DNA of 64,000 bases from Butyrivibrio sp. AC2005 (lineage in GTDB: Bacteria > Bacillota > Clostridia > Lachnospirales > Lachnospiraceae), in the NCBI RefSeq assembly GCF_000424145.1, contig NZ_AUJI01000009.1:1-64000 (forward strand), in the 5' to 3' direction. The notes below the pieces were generated by a model. That model was not told the DNA's origin, did not search any database, and saw only the letters and a program-made list of their open reading frames with translations. The translations under genes and the position numbers were made by a program. Positions within the stretch are counted from its first letter, which is position 1, and each line of letters begins with the position of its first letter. Of the stretch, positions 7,822 through 16,343 are shown piece after piece.

Positions 7822-8877
7822 TCAGGCCATCTTGGCAAGGTCGATCTGGTGGACGGATCCTGCATCACCGGAGGACTCGTGCAGGAAAATGCCGCTTGCT
7901 CTGAATCTGGCATTAACCATAAAGTCCGTTCCTTGTGAGGTGAAGTTAGTTTCTGCGTGCCCAAGATAGATTGCTCCTACATCGGCCTCCTTTAAGGTCA
8001 TAAGTGTATCTTTGCCATCTTCTCCACGGCACCAGACGCGCAGGTTCTCGTAGATTTTGTCGGCTTCGTCAATCCATCCGTTGCCATCATTGTCATATTC
8101 GGATAGCTCTGCAAAGCCATTTCCTGTTCTGGCACCAAAAAGCTCTGTTCCGTTATTGATTATTCCGTCGCCGTTTTTATCATATGCGAGAAATCCGCTT
8201 CCGGAGGTAATATTTTTTACCTCTTCCGCCTCGCCGTCAGAATCAAGGTCGAAGGTGAAGGTCTGATCGGAAATCTCAGTTACTCCGGATCCTACGTTTA
8301 TTACAAGGGGATCCATGAGCTGAACAGGATTAAGCTGCATTATACCGACGGATTCGGTGAACTGTCTTGACATGCAGAGATTTATTCCAAAATTAAGCTC
8401 GCGACCATCCTCGGTTTTTGCAATGCCCTGTGCCTGAAAAGCAGTTTGCTCGAATTCTGTGTGTATGTAGGTTGTGGTTGATACAGACATCCACTGGAAG
8501 GAACCCTGGTTCATTTGTGAACTAAGACCACGCATATATTCCTGCATCCTGCTCTTGTTGCTTCCGGATGCGCTTCCATACAGAATTTGCATTATATTGA
8601 GCAGCCTTTCCATGATTTTCATTCTGATACTTTCAATTTCAGTCATTTTGTTCACGGAAGGAATCATGTCCTGAACTGAAAATTCGCCATCAGCATTGTA
8701 GTTGGTGAATAATGTCTGTTCTTCCTTGTTTTCTTCGGCATCAAGAATTTTCCTGAAGTCAGGGGTATCGCTTTTTATAAGAGATGATGCGATGATGCCC
8801 TTTTCATGTGAAATGCTGTAGGTTTCTCTATACCTCCTTTCAGAAATAAGGTTAACTGTGCTGTCTGTAATTCTCAT
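7822..8877 (-). CDS. Calcium-loop protein related to C-terminal parts of RTX/VCBS-type proteins
   Basis: The 351-residue product starts at ATG 8877, eight bases after GGAGG (8886-8890). The N-terminal half is helical and Met/Gln-rich without a recognised domain. From about residue 215 come Asp-rich calcium loops: DLDSDGE, YDKNGDGIINNGTELFG and EYDNDGNGWIDEADK, then LRVW and a Leu/Ala tail (LKEADVGAIYLG). This order is the one seen at the ends of many large hemolysin-type calcium-binding proteins and suggests calcium-stabilised folding. No signal peptide is visible, so either export is by a leaderless route or the protein is intracellular. It is probably a single-gene unit. Confidence 0.65.
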   Translation of the reverse strand: MRITDSTVNLISERRYRETYSISHEKGIIASSLIKSDTPDFRKILDAEENKEEQTLFTNYNADGEFSVQDMIPSVNKMTEIESIRMKIMERLLNIMQILYGSASGSNKSRMQEYMRGLSSQMNQGSFQWMSVSTTTYIHTEFEQTAFQAQGIAKTEDGRELNFGINLCMSRQFTESVGIMQLNPVQLMDPLVINVGSGVTEISDQTFTFDLDSDGEAEEVKNITSGSGFLAYDKNGDGIINNGTELFGARTGNGFAELSEYDNDGNGWIDEADKIYENLRVWCRGEDGKDTLMTLKEADVGAIYLGHAETNFTSQGTDFMVNARFRASGIFLHESSGDAGSVHQIDLAKMA

Positions 8878-8981
8878 AGGCAAAACCTCCAAGTTATCGT
8901 TTCCTGTGCGCACAAGAAGTTAAACAAAAAAATAAACCAGGCCTAACCCTATCAGGGCTGCCCGGTTGAAAAAGAAGTTTT

Positions 8982-8996
8982 GATGGCTCCGCCATC
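8982..8996 (-). terminator. Weak terminator-like hairpin after the YitT gene
   Basis: GATGGC pairs with GCCATC around a 3-nt loop. On the minus strand a T-rich tract (complement of 8970-8980) follows a few A, so it could end transcription of the gene at 9048-9908. The tail is interrupted, hence low confidence. Confidence 0.35.
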
Positions 8997-9047
8997 TTAA
9001 CTCAACATATATTTCGGATGGAATGAAAAATTCTTTATAGTGGATTT

Positions 9048-9908
9048 TCAATCTCTGGGTTTTAGATAAAAATTACCCTTTACTCTGTCGGTTCGAATGG
9101 AGTTGATGAATGCGTTTTCATCAATTTCCTTAATTGCGGGGATGAGCTTTCTGGTATCTGATGCGCTTACAACGGAGTAGACGACCATTTTGTTGTTGTG
9201 CTCGAAGGACCCCTCCCCGTGCATGAGAGTGGCACCGTGGTTACTTACTCTGTAAATGATGTCACATACTTCTGCCGGTTTATCAGTGATTATGAAAAGT
9301 GTCTGCTGCTGATAGGTTCTGTACATTACATGGAGAACCTGTGTTGAAACGTACTGGAAAATAATGGAGTACAGAGCCTTGTCCCAACCAAATAAAATGC
9401 CTGCAACAGTAAGGATTATACAGTTTCCGGCAAGGATTATCGGGAAAGCATCTATACCCTTTCGTTGTGATAGAAAAATGGAAATAAAATCTGTTCCGCC
9501 ACTTGTCGCATCAGCCATGAGACAGATGGAGAGAGATACACCTGCGAAGATTCCGCCGAATACGGAAATCAGTAGTGGGTCATGAGTTATGACATGGGCA
9601 GGAATAAGGTCGACAAAAAAACCATTGGTCAATACCATGATCATAGAATAAATAGTGAATTTTTTGCCTATATAACGAAAGCCAATATAGATAGGAATGA
9701 TATTAAGGATAACGTTAATAGGAGTATAGGGGATCTTTAGGGCAAAGTATTTCTGGGCAATACGCTGGATAATGATGGTGAGTCCCTGTGCACCACCGGG
9801 ATAAAGGCCGCCGGCATCGACAAAGGTATTTATATTCAACGCCATTAAAAAAGCAGCTAAAAGAACTACGATAAGTCTGATGCTGCCACGCCTGAAATCT
9901 AATTTCAT
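9048..9908 (-). CDS. YitT family membrane protein (DUF161 + DUF2179)
   Basis: The 286-residue protein has about five to six membrane segments in residues 10-205, with the family motifs GGLYPGGAQGLT near residue 33 and DATSGGTDFIS near 137. A C-terminal soluble DUF2179 domain follows (residues about 210-280, QQTLFIITDKP ... HGATLMHGEGS). YitT proteins are widespread in Firmicutes, and their transport role is unproven. GGGGAG precedes the ATG. It is transcribed divergently from glycan operon A, sharing the 9909-10016 intergenic region. Confidence 0.85.
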   Translation of the reverse strand: MKLDFRRGSIRLIVVLLAAFLMALNINTFVDAGGLYPGGAQGLTIIIQRIAQKYFALKIPYTPINVILNIIPIYIGFRYIGKKFTIYSMIMVLTNGFFVDLIPAHVITHDPLLISVFGGIFAGVSLSICLMADATSGGTDFISIFLSQRKGIDAFPIILAGNCIILTVAGILFGWDKALYSIIFQYVSTQVLHVMYRTYQQQTLFIITDKPAEVCDIIYRVSNHGATLMHGEGSFEHNNKMVVYSVVSASDTRKLIPAIKEIDENAFINSIRTDRVKGNFYLKPRD

Positions 9909-9938
9909 TACTGGAAAACTCCCCTGAAAAAACTAAAT

Positions 9939-9967
9939 TTGGAATTAAAATCCCTATAGGTTATAAT
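9939..9967 (+). promoter_or_regulatory. Promoter of glycan operon A
   Basis: TTGGAA (9939-9944) and a consensus TATAAT (9962-9967) are separated by exactly 17 bases, 49 bases ahead of the first glycan gene. No comparably good promoter was noticed in the short gaps between the genes from 10017 to 43091, though internal promoters were not excluded. Confidence 0.65.
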
Positions 9968-10016
9968 ACAATATTGGGGTTAACGTTGCAATTCTATATT
10001 ATATAAGGAAAGATGT

Positions 10017-10655
10017 ATGAAGAAGAAAACAAAGAGTGGTATATATGCACTTTTTATTAAGAGACTGATAGACATTATTTTATCGTTATTTGTGCTGGTT
10101 TGCTTTAGCTGGTTATATCTGATACTTGCGATACTTGTGAGGTTTAAGCTTGGGAGCCCGGTGCTCTTTAAACAGCCAAGGCCTGGTAAGGATGAGAAGG
10201 TATTCAATCTGTACAAATTCAGGACTATGACTGATAAACGTGATACAGAAGGAAACCTTCTTCCTGATGAGGACAGACTTCCGGAATTCGGAAAAAAGCT
10301 TAGGGCTACAAGTCTTGATGAGCTTCCGGAATTTATAAATATTCTAAAGGGAGACATGAGCTTTGTCGGACCAAGGCCTCTTTTGGTAAAATATCTGCCA
10401 CTATATAATTCAGAGCAGAGAAGAAGGCACGATGTTCGTCCGGGGCTTACGGGATGGGCTCAGGTAAACGGAAGAAATCTTCTGAGCTGGGAGGACCGTT
10501 TTGAGAAGGATGTTTATTATGTTGATCATTTATCCTTTTTGCTGGATTTAAAGATAGTATTTATGACAGTTGCTGTTGTATTCAGACATAATGACATAAA
10601 CAGTGCTACAGATGCAACAATGGAGGCATTTACGGGAACACCTGAGAAAAAATGA
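10017..10655 (+). CDS. Small phosphoglycosyl transferase initiating glycan assembly (PglC-like)
   Basis: This 212-residue monotopic membrane enzyme is the first gene of the operon. One N-terminal hydrophobic hairpin (residues about 15-42) is followed by the bacterial sugar transferase domain: PVLFKQPRPGKDE, YKFRTM, SLDELPEF, GDMSFVGPRP and RPGLTGWAQVNG. Such enzymes transfer a sugar 1-phosphate from a UDP-sugar to undecaprenyl phosphate, starting a lipid-linked oligosaccharide at the cytoplasmic face. Length equals that of PglC-type minimal enzymes. The sugar is not predictable, although related enzymes often use UDP-bacillosamine, GalNAc or galactose derivatives. AAGGAAAG precedes the ATG. 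A second, long enzyme of this superfamily lies at 29883. Confidence 0.88.
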   Translation: MKKKTKSGIYALFIKRLIDIILSLFVLVCFSWLYLILAILVRFKLGSPVLFKQPRPGKDEKVFNLYKFRTMTDKRDTEGNLLPDEDRLPEFGKKLRATSLDELPEFINILKGDMSFVGPRPLLVKYLPLYNSEQRRRHDVRPGLTGWAQVNGRNLLSWEDRFEKDVYYVDHLSFLLDLKIVFMTVAVVFRHNDINSATDATMEAFTGTPEKK

Positions 10656-10689
10656 CTTCATGGCAGCTTAATATATATTTGGGAGAAAT

Positions 10690-11691
10690 ATGAAGATGAA
10701 CATATTATTTACAAGCGTTGGAAGACGCTGCGAACTTTTAAAGGATTTTAGGAATACACTTGGAGATAAGGTGAAGATAGTGGTTACGGACAACAGTCCC
10801 TATGCACCTGCGCCTGCTTTTGCGGATGTGGTTTACAGAGTTCCGCTGATAAATGATATCACTTACATTCCTACTGTTCTTGAGATCTGCAAGAATGAGA
10901 AAATTGATGCGATCACAACTCTTATTGATCCGGAGATTTCAATTCTCGCTGATCACAGAGCCGAATTTGATGCTTTGGGAGTTACGGTTCTCGCACCTTA
11001 TAAAGAAACAGCGGATCTGTGCTTTGACAAATATGAGATGTTTAAATATCTGAAGGAAAAGGGTGTTCCGACAGTTCTTACCTTCGGATCCTTTGCTGAT
11101 TTTAAGGAGAGCTATGACAGAAATGAGATAAGCTTCCCTGTTTTTGTAAAGCCAAGGACCGGAAGCGGAAGCGTTGGCGCAAGAAAGGTAGATAGCCTGG
11201 AACTTCTTGAGGAGCTCACTGCAAGAAGCCCGGAGCTTATCATCCAGGAATTTATGGATGGTAAGGATATGGATGCCGACGTATACGTTGATACTTTTAC
11301 GCATGAACCTGTGGCTATCTTTTCCAAGAAAAAGATATCGACCACAATTGGTGGTGCAAATAAAACAATTTCATTTAAGGACGAAGCTCTGTTTGATTTT
11401 GTGAAAAGTGCTATGAAGCATTTCAAGTTTAACGGACCGCTGGATATGGACCTCTTCTTTAAGGATGGACAGTACTACCTCTCAGAGATAAATCCCAGAT
11501 TCGGAGGGGCTTATCTTCATGCATACGGTGCCGGAGTTGATTTCCCTGCACTCATTTATACAAATGTCGTTGAGAAAAAAGCGAATACGCCTATCATCGG
11601 GCAATATGAAGAGGACGTCTGCATGCTTATGTATGACAGCGTTGTAATAGAGAAGCTCTCTAATCTTGAGGGACGCATGAAGCAGGTATGA
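10690..11691 (+). CDS. ATP-grasp enzyme (carbamoyl-phosphate-synthase-like fold)
   Basis: The 333-residue protein has an N-terminal Rossmann-like preATP-grasp part (ILFTSVGRRCELLKDF), then an ATP-grasp domain with FPVFVKPRTGSGSVGARKV as the nucleotide loop and LSEINPRFGGAY as the metal-binding C-terminal motif. These enzymes join a carboxylate to an amine or thiol through an acylphosphate. In glycan clusters they are thought to attach amino acids to uronic acids or sugars; here the dehydrogenase at 12876 would supply a uronate. This link is inference. ATG 10690 follows GGGAGA closely; ATG 10696 is an equally good start. Confidence 0.8.
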   Translation: MKMNILFTSVGRRCELLKDFRNTLGDKVKIVVTDNSPYAPAPAFADVVYRVPLINDITYIPTVLEICKNEKIDAITTLIDPEISILADHRAEFDALGVTVLAPYKETADLCFDKYEMFKYLKEKGVPTVLTFGSFADFKESYDRNEISFPVFVKPRTGSGSVGARKVDSLELLEELTARSPELIIQEFMDGKDMDADVYVDTFTHEPVAIFSKKKISTTIGGANKTISFKDEALFDFVKSAMKHFKFNGPLDMDLFFKDGQYYLSEINPRFGGAYLHAYGAGVDFPALIYTNVVEKKANTPIIGQYEEDVCMLMYDSVVIEKLSNLEGRMKQV

Positions 11692-11717
11692 TTACACTGC
11701 ATTAAAAGGAATATAAG

Positions 11718-12824
11718 ATGCGAATATTAATTTTGGCTAATTATGCCAATGGTTTGTTTTTATTCAGGAAGGAACTGCTTAAATCCTTCCTTGATGCGGG
11801 ACATGAGGTGCTGATTTCTGTACCTTCAGATGAAAATTGTGTAAAGCTTAAAAATTACTGCACAAAAATAATTGAGACCCCGTTGGAAAGACATGGTATG
11901 AACCCCGCGAGGGATTATGGGCTTTTTAGATTTTATGGAAAAATGCTTAAAACCGAAAAGCCGGATGTGGTTCTGACTTATACTATAAAGCCCAATATCT
12001 ACGGTGCCCTTGCCTGCAGACTTGGAAAGGTTCCGTATATATGTAATATCACGGGGCTTGGAATGGCTATTGAAAACGGCGGTCTTATGAGCAAGGTGCT
12101 GCTACAGCTTTACAGAATATCAACCGGTAAGGCGCAGAGAGTGTTCTTCCAAAATGAGAGAAACCGCAAGTTCATCCAGATGCATGGAATAGCAAGGAAA
12201 AACAGCGGACTTCTGCCTGGATCAGGAGTTAACCTTACAGAGCACACTTTTCATGATTATCCTTCAGAAGCGGAGGGAATTCACTTCCTTGCAGTTATAA
12301 GGATGATGAGAGATAAAGGAATAGAAGAATATCTGTCGGCTGCAAAGTCAATAACTTCTGAATATAATAACGTATATTTCGACCTCGTGGGTGAGTATGA
12401 AGAGGACGAGAGAGCTAAATACGAGCCCATGATTATGGAGCTTGAAAATGCAGGCAAGCTCAAATACTATGGGCATCTCGATAGTGTTGACCCCGTATTT
12501 GAAAAATGCCACGTAGTTGTGCATCCCTCCTATCATGAGGGAATGTCCAACGTCCTCCTCGAGGCAGCAGCCTGCGGACGACCGATTCTCTGCTCCAACA
12601 TACACGGCTGCATTGAAGCCATAGAGGACGGTAAAACCGGATTTACCTTTGAATCCAAGAGTGCAGAATCATTGATTGGTGCTGTTAAGAGGATACTTGC
12701 GCTAAATGAAAATGAGCGAGCTGATATGGGAAGACGCGGACGAGAATACATCGAGAAAAACTTTGACAGACAACTCGTAATCAATGCTTACAAAGAAGAA
12801 CTTGAGAAAATCCGCACAAAGTAA
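11718..12824 (+). CDS. Glycosyltransferase family 4 (PglA/EpsD-like)
   Basis: The 368-residue GT-B enzyme begins MRILILANYANGLFLFRKEL, the form seen in enzymes that add the second sugar to undecaprenyl-linked GalNAc or bacillosamine. VLTYTIKPNIYGALACR and the NITGLGMA segment in the N-terminal lobe also fit that group. The C-terminal lobe has HPSYHEGMSNVLLEAAACG with the EX7E-type nucleotide-sugar motif. It acts on the cytoplasmic face, most likely directly after the initiating transferase at 10017. AAAAGGAA precedes the ATG. Confidence 0.83.
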   Translation: MRILILANYANGLFLFRKELLKSFLDAGHEVLISVPSDENCVKLKNYCTKIIETPLERHGMNPARDYGLFRFYGKMLKTEKPDVVLTYTIKPNIYGALACRLGKVPYICNITGLGMAIENGGLMSKVLLQLYRISTGKAQRVFFQNERNRKFIQMHGIARKNSGLLPGSGVNLTEHTFHDYPSEAEGIHFLAVIRMMRDKGIEEYLSAAKSITSEYNNVYFDLVGEYEEDERAKYEPMIMELENAGKLKYYGHLDSVDPVFEKCHVVVHPSYHEGMSNVLLEAAACGRPILCSNIHGCIEAIEDGKTGFTFESKSAESLIGAVKRILALNENERADMGRRGREYIEKNFDRQLVINAYKEELEKIRTK

Positions 12825-12875
12825 GATAATAGTAATGTTCGGGGCGGACTAAAAATAAAATAAGAGGTTTTTGGA

Positions 12876-14192
12876 ATGAGTATATATGAGAAGCTCCTTG
12901 CCGGAGAAGAAAAACTATCACTTGTTGGACTTGGATATGTAGGCATGCCTATTGCAGTTGCCTTTGCCAAGAAGATTAAGGTTGTTGGATACGACTTTAA
13001 TGCTGAAAAGGTAGAACTTTATAAAAATGGAATTGACCCGACAAGAGAAGTTGGAGACGAAGCAATTAAGGAGACAGCGGTTGAGTTTACAGCAGACCCT
13101 GAAAAGCTTAAGGAGTGCAGATTCCATATCGTTGCTGTACCTACACCGGTCAATAATGATCATACACCTGATCTTACACCTGTTGAGAGTGCCAGCAGAA
13201 CACTTGGAAAATACCTTACAAAGGGATCAATAGTAGTTTATGAATCAACTGTATATCCCGGAGTAACTGAGGACGTATGCGTTCCGATTCTTGAGAAGGA
13301 ATCAGGACTTAAGTGCGGAGTTGATTTTAAGGTAGGATATTCACCTGAGCGTATAAATCCCGGTGATAAAGTACACAGACTTGAGACTATTGTGAAAATC
13401 GTATCCGGTATGGATAAGGAGACACTTGAGGAGGTTGCAAACGTTTACAAGCTTGTTGCCCTTGCAGGTGTTCACGAGGCAGAGAGCATCAAGGTTGCTG
13501 AGGCTGCCAAGGTTATTGAGAACAGCCAGAGAGATATCAATATCGCTTTCATGAATGAGCTTTCAATGATCTTCCACAGAATGGGAATCGATACCAAGAG
13601 TGTACTTGAGGCAGCAGGAACAAAGTGGAATTTCCTTAATTTCAAGCCCGGACTTGTAGGCGGACATTGTATCGGTGTTGACCCATATTATCTTACCTAC
13701 AAGGCTGAGGAGCTTGGTTATCACAGCCAGATTATCCTTTCAGGACGTCGTATCAACGATGATATGGGAAAGTACATCGCAGAGAGCTGTGTAAAGAATC
13801 TTATTGCACAGGATCTTAATGTAAAGAATGCAAGAGTGGCAATTCTTGGATTTACTTTCAAGGAGAACTGCCCTGATACACGTAATACAAAGGTAATCGA
13901 CATTTACAATGAGCTTAAGGAGTACGGCATTGATCCTGTTGTTGTAGATCCTGAGGCTGACAGTGCAGAGGCCAAGAGACTTTACGGAATCACCTTTGAT
14001 ACCATGGATTCTGTCAGGGATATGGATGCGGTTATCATGGCTGTTGCTCATGAGGAATTCCTTGGAATAACAACAGATGAGATTAAGAAGTGGTACAATC
14101 CTGAGCACAAGAGAAGAGTATTCCTTGATGTAAAGGGGATTTATGACAAGAACAGTTTTGATGCTTCAGAGTTCAGCTATTGGAGACTCTGA
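12876..14192 (+). CDS. UDP-N-acetylhexosamine 6-dehydrogenase (TviB/WbpO family)
   Basis: The 438-residue protein oxidises a nucleotide sugar at C6 to the uronate with NAD. The Rossmann motif is GLGYVGMP (residues 18-25). The catalytic Cys265 lies in GGHCIGVDPYY. The C-terminal domain has LGFTFKENCPDTRN. The overall type is the Vi-antigen TviB / WbpO group, which makes UDP-GalNAc or UDP-GlcNAc uronate, rather than UDP-glucose dehydrogenase. AAGAGG precedes the ATG. With the ATP-grasp (10690) and the asparagine-synthase-type amidotransferase (18986) it suggests an amidated or aminoacylated uronic acid in the polymer. Confidence 0.85.
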   Translation: MSIYEKLLAGEEKLSLVGLGYVGMPIAVAFAKKIKVVGYDFNAEKVELYKNGIDPTREVGDEAIKETAVEFTADPEKLKECRFHIVAVPTPVNNDHTPDLTPVESASRTLGKYLTKGSIVVYESTVYPGVTEDVCVPILEKESGLKCGVDFKVGYSPERINPGDKVHRLETIVKIVSGMDKETLEEVANVYKLVALAGVHEAESIKVAEAAKVIENSQRDINIAFMNELSMIFHRMGIDTKSVLEAAGTKWNFLNFKPGLVGGHCIGVDPYYLTYKAEELGYHSQIILSGRRINDDMGKYIAESCVKNLIAQDLNVKNARVAILGFTFKENCPDTRNTKVIDIYNELKEYGIDPVVVDPEADSAEAKRLYGITFDTMDSVRDMDAVIMAVAHEEFLGITTDEIKKWYNPEHKRRVFLDVKGIYDKNSFDASEFSYWRL

Positions 14193-14228
14193 TCGCAACG
14201 ATAAATAAAGAAAAAACTAGGGGGATAT

Positions 14229-14251
14229 GCCGCCACCGACAAAGTGGCGGC
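14229..14251 (+). other. Perfect hairpin directly upstream of the deacetylase-like start
   Basis: GCCGCCAC (14229-14236) pairs with GTGGCGGC (14244-14251), loop of seven. It lies nine bases before ATG 14260 and after an AGGGGGAT ribosome-like site (14219-14226). It could reduce translation of the next gene or stabilise the transcript end of the dehydrogenase. No T-run follows, so it is not a standard terminator. Confidence 0.5.
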
Positions 14252-14259
14252 GTTGTTGT

Positions 14260-15063
14260 ATGAAGATAGTAATTCGACTTGATGACATTTCTCCGGGAAT
14301 GGACATGGGTAAATTCAGGAGGTTTAAGAGGCTTTTAGATGAAAATCACATAAGGCCTCTTATTGGCGTTATTCCGGAAAACATGGATCCGAAGCTTGAG
14401 CTGGCGGAAGACGAGACAGATGAGGATGGTCCTGCTAGCAGAAACAGGGTTTCCGATCCGGATGACAAGATTAAGGAAAAGGATTATGCATTCTGGCATC
14501 TTGTGCGCAATCTTCAGACTGAGGGCTGGATAATTGCCATGCATGGTTTACATCATGTTTATACTACTCGAAAGGGAGGAATGCTTCCTCTTAACAAGCA
14601 GTCTGAATTTGCCGGAATAGACCTTGAAACGCAGATAAAGATGATTGCTGAAGGTAAGAAAATTCTTGGAACTCATGGAATTGCAACGGACTTTTTCATG
14701 GCGCCAAGTCACAGCTATGATAGGAATACTATGACTGCGCTTGCCGAGAATGGCTTCAGAAGAATTACTGATGGTTTTGGGAAGAAGGCATATCGCAGAT
14801 TTGACATGACCTTCTATCCGATTTCCTTTAAAAAAGATGCAGTTTTAAAGGATGAAAGAGAGGGCTACACTACTTTCGTTGTTCATACAAATACATTAAA
14901 TGGGGATGATTTTGCGTTCTATGAAAAGGTATTCGAGTCCGGCAGGGTTGTAAGCTGGGATGAATGGCTTATGCAGGAACCTGAGGAGGCTTCCGATTTC
15001 CAGGGTATTAAGGAATATCTCATGGCACGCTTTAAATATATCGCCGTGCATAAAAGGTGGTAA
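14260..15063 (+). CDS. DUF2334 / polysaccharide deacetylase-like protein
   Basis: The 267-residue protein starts KIVIRLDDISPGMD, the motif-1 aspartate pair of DUF2334 deacetylases. MHGLHHVYTT near residue 90 supplies the metal-binding His pair. FMAPSHSYD near 146 corresponds to the arginine/proline motif. ITDGFG and VVHTNTLN complete the barrel. Such proteins remove N-acetyl groups from glycans. No signal peptide is seen, so it would act on a lipid-linked intermediate inside the cell. ATG 14260 matches the expected N-terminus but has a weak ribosome site; ATG 14227 would add eleven basic residues through the hairpin. The next gene begins three bases after its stop. Confidence 0.72.
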   Translation: MKIVIRLDDISPGMDMGKFRRFKRLLDENHIRPLIGVIPENMDPKLELAEDETDEDGPASRNRVSDPDDKIKEKDYAFWHLVRNLQTEGWIIAMHGLHHVYTTRKGGMLPLNKQSEFAGIDLETQIKMIAEGKKILGTHGIATDFFMAPSHSYDRNTMTALAENGFRRITDGFGKKAYRRFDMTFYPISFKKDAVLKDEREGYTTFVVHTNTLNGDDFAFYEKVFESGRVVSWDEWLMQEPEEASDFQGIKEYLMARFKYIAVHKRW

Positions 15064-15065
15064 AA

Positions 15066-16343
15066 ATGGCAGAACCTATTAGAATATTGCATGTTTTTGG
15101 AACACTAGGACTGGGAGGCGCTGAGAGCCGCATCATGGATCTGTACAGACACATTGACAGAGAACGTGTGCAGTTCGATTTTTTGGTGCATGCAGATGCA
15201 GAGCCTTCAGGTAAAAAATGTCCGACTTCGGATGAGCTTATGGCAGTGAGAGAGCCGGACTATTTTGACGCTACAGTAAAAAAGCTTGGCGGAAATATCT
15301 ATGCAGTTCCAAGATTTCATGGAACGAATGCAAGGGATTATAAAAATGCAATAAGGATGTTTTTTATGCAGCACAGGGGCGAGTGGAAGATGGTGCAGGG
15401 GCATATGACAAGTACTGCGGCTATTTATCTTCCGATTGCCAAGAGTTGTGGTATAGGGACAACTATAGCTCATGCAAGAAGTGCCGGAGTGGATCCCGGA
15501 ATCAAGGGAGTTGTGACAAGAATAATTCGTGCTCCTCTTGCTAAAACAGACACCTGTGATCTTAGATTTGCATGTACTGAGAATGCTGCCAGATCTGTCT
15601 TTGGAGATACTCTGACTGATGAAGGACTGGTAAGAATTATTCCGAATGCCATTGATCTTAGACGTTTTGTCTATAATCAGGAGATCAGGGACAGGGTAAG
15701 AAAAGAACTGGGATTATCTAGTGCTATAATCATCGGGCATGTGGGGAGATTTCATTATGCAAAGAATCACGAGTATCTTCTTAAGGTTTTTGCTGAGTTT
15801 TTGAGGATTTTAAAGCATGACGATGTCAATGCCTTCAGTATGCTTCATGGTATGAGGATAAGACTTCTCATGCTTGGTGAGGGACCTCTCATGGACACCA
15901 TGAAACAGCTTGCAGCTGATCTTCATATTGAGAAACATGTGATTTTTGCAGGAAATAAGAGTAATGCAAATGAGTATTATCAGGCGATGGATTACTTCCT
16001 TTTCCCTTCGAGATATGAGGGGCTTCCGGGGACGGTTGTAGAGGCTCAGTCAGCAGGTCTGCAGTGCCTTGTTTCCGATTCGATTACGCCTGAGGTTGAT
16101 ATAACTCCGCTTGTCAGCAGACTGAGTATAGAAGAAGCTCCGGCTGTGTGGGCAAGGAAGATACTTAATGATCTGATGCTCAGGGATTATGAGGAGGCTG
16201 ATGGGGAAGACGGTGTAGCTCTGCCGATAGGTGACAGAGAGGCATCCTCAGAGCCTGTTAACGAGATGATTAAAAAGGCAGGCTTCGATGTCAGGACACA
16301 AGCGCAGAGGATGCTGAATTTTTATACAACAGGAAAATTTTAA
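15066..16343 (+). CDS. Glycosyltransferase family 4
   Basis: This 425-residue GT-B enzyme begins IRILHVFGTLGLGGAESRIM, the acceptor-side glycine loop of GT4 enzymes. IGHVGRFHYAKNHEYLL starts the C-terminal nucleotide-sugar lobe, and FLFPSRYEGLPGTVVEAQSAG carries the EX7E motif. The tail (residues about 370-425) is longer and more acidic than usual. AAAGGTGG, at the end of the deacetylase gene, precedes ATG 15066; GTG 15057 overlaps that gene and is less likely. Sugar and linkage are unknown. Confidence 0.82.
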   Translation: MAEPIRILHVFGTLGLGGAESRIMDLYRHIDRERVQFDFLVHADAEPSGKKCPTSDELMAVREPDYFDATVKKLGGNIYAVPRFHGTNARDYKNAIRMFFMQHRGEWKMVQGHMTSTAAIYLPIAKSCGIGTTIAHARSAGVDPGIKGVVTRIIRAPLAKTDTCDLRFACTENAARSVFGDTLTDEGLVRIIPNAIDLRRFVYNQEIRDRVRKELGLSSAIIIGHVGRFHYAKNHEYLLKVFAEFLRILKHDDVNAFSMLHGMRIRLLMLGEGPLMDTMKQLAADLHIEKHVIFAGNKSNANEYYQAMDYFLFPSRYEGLPGTVVEAQSAGLQCLVSDSITPEVDITPLVSRLSIEEAPAVWARKILNDLMLRDYEEADGEDGVALPIGDREASSEPVNEMIKKAGFDVRTQAQRMLNFYTTGKF

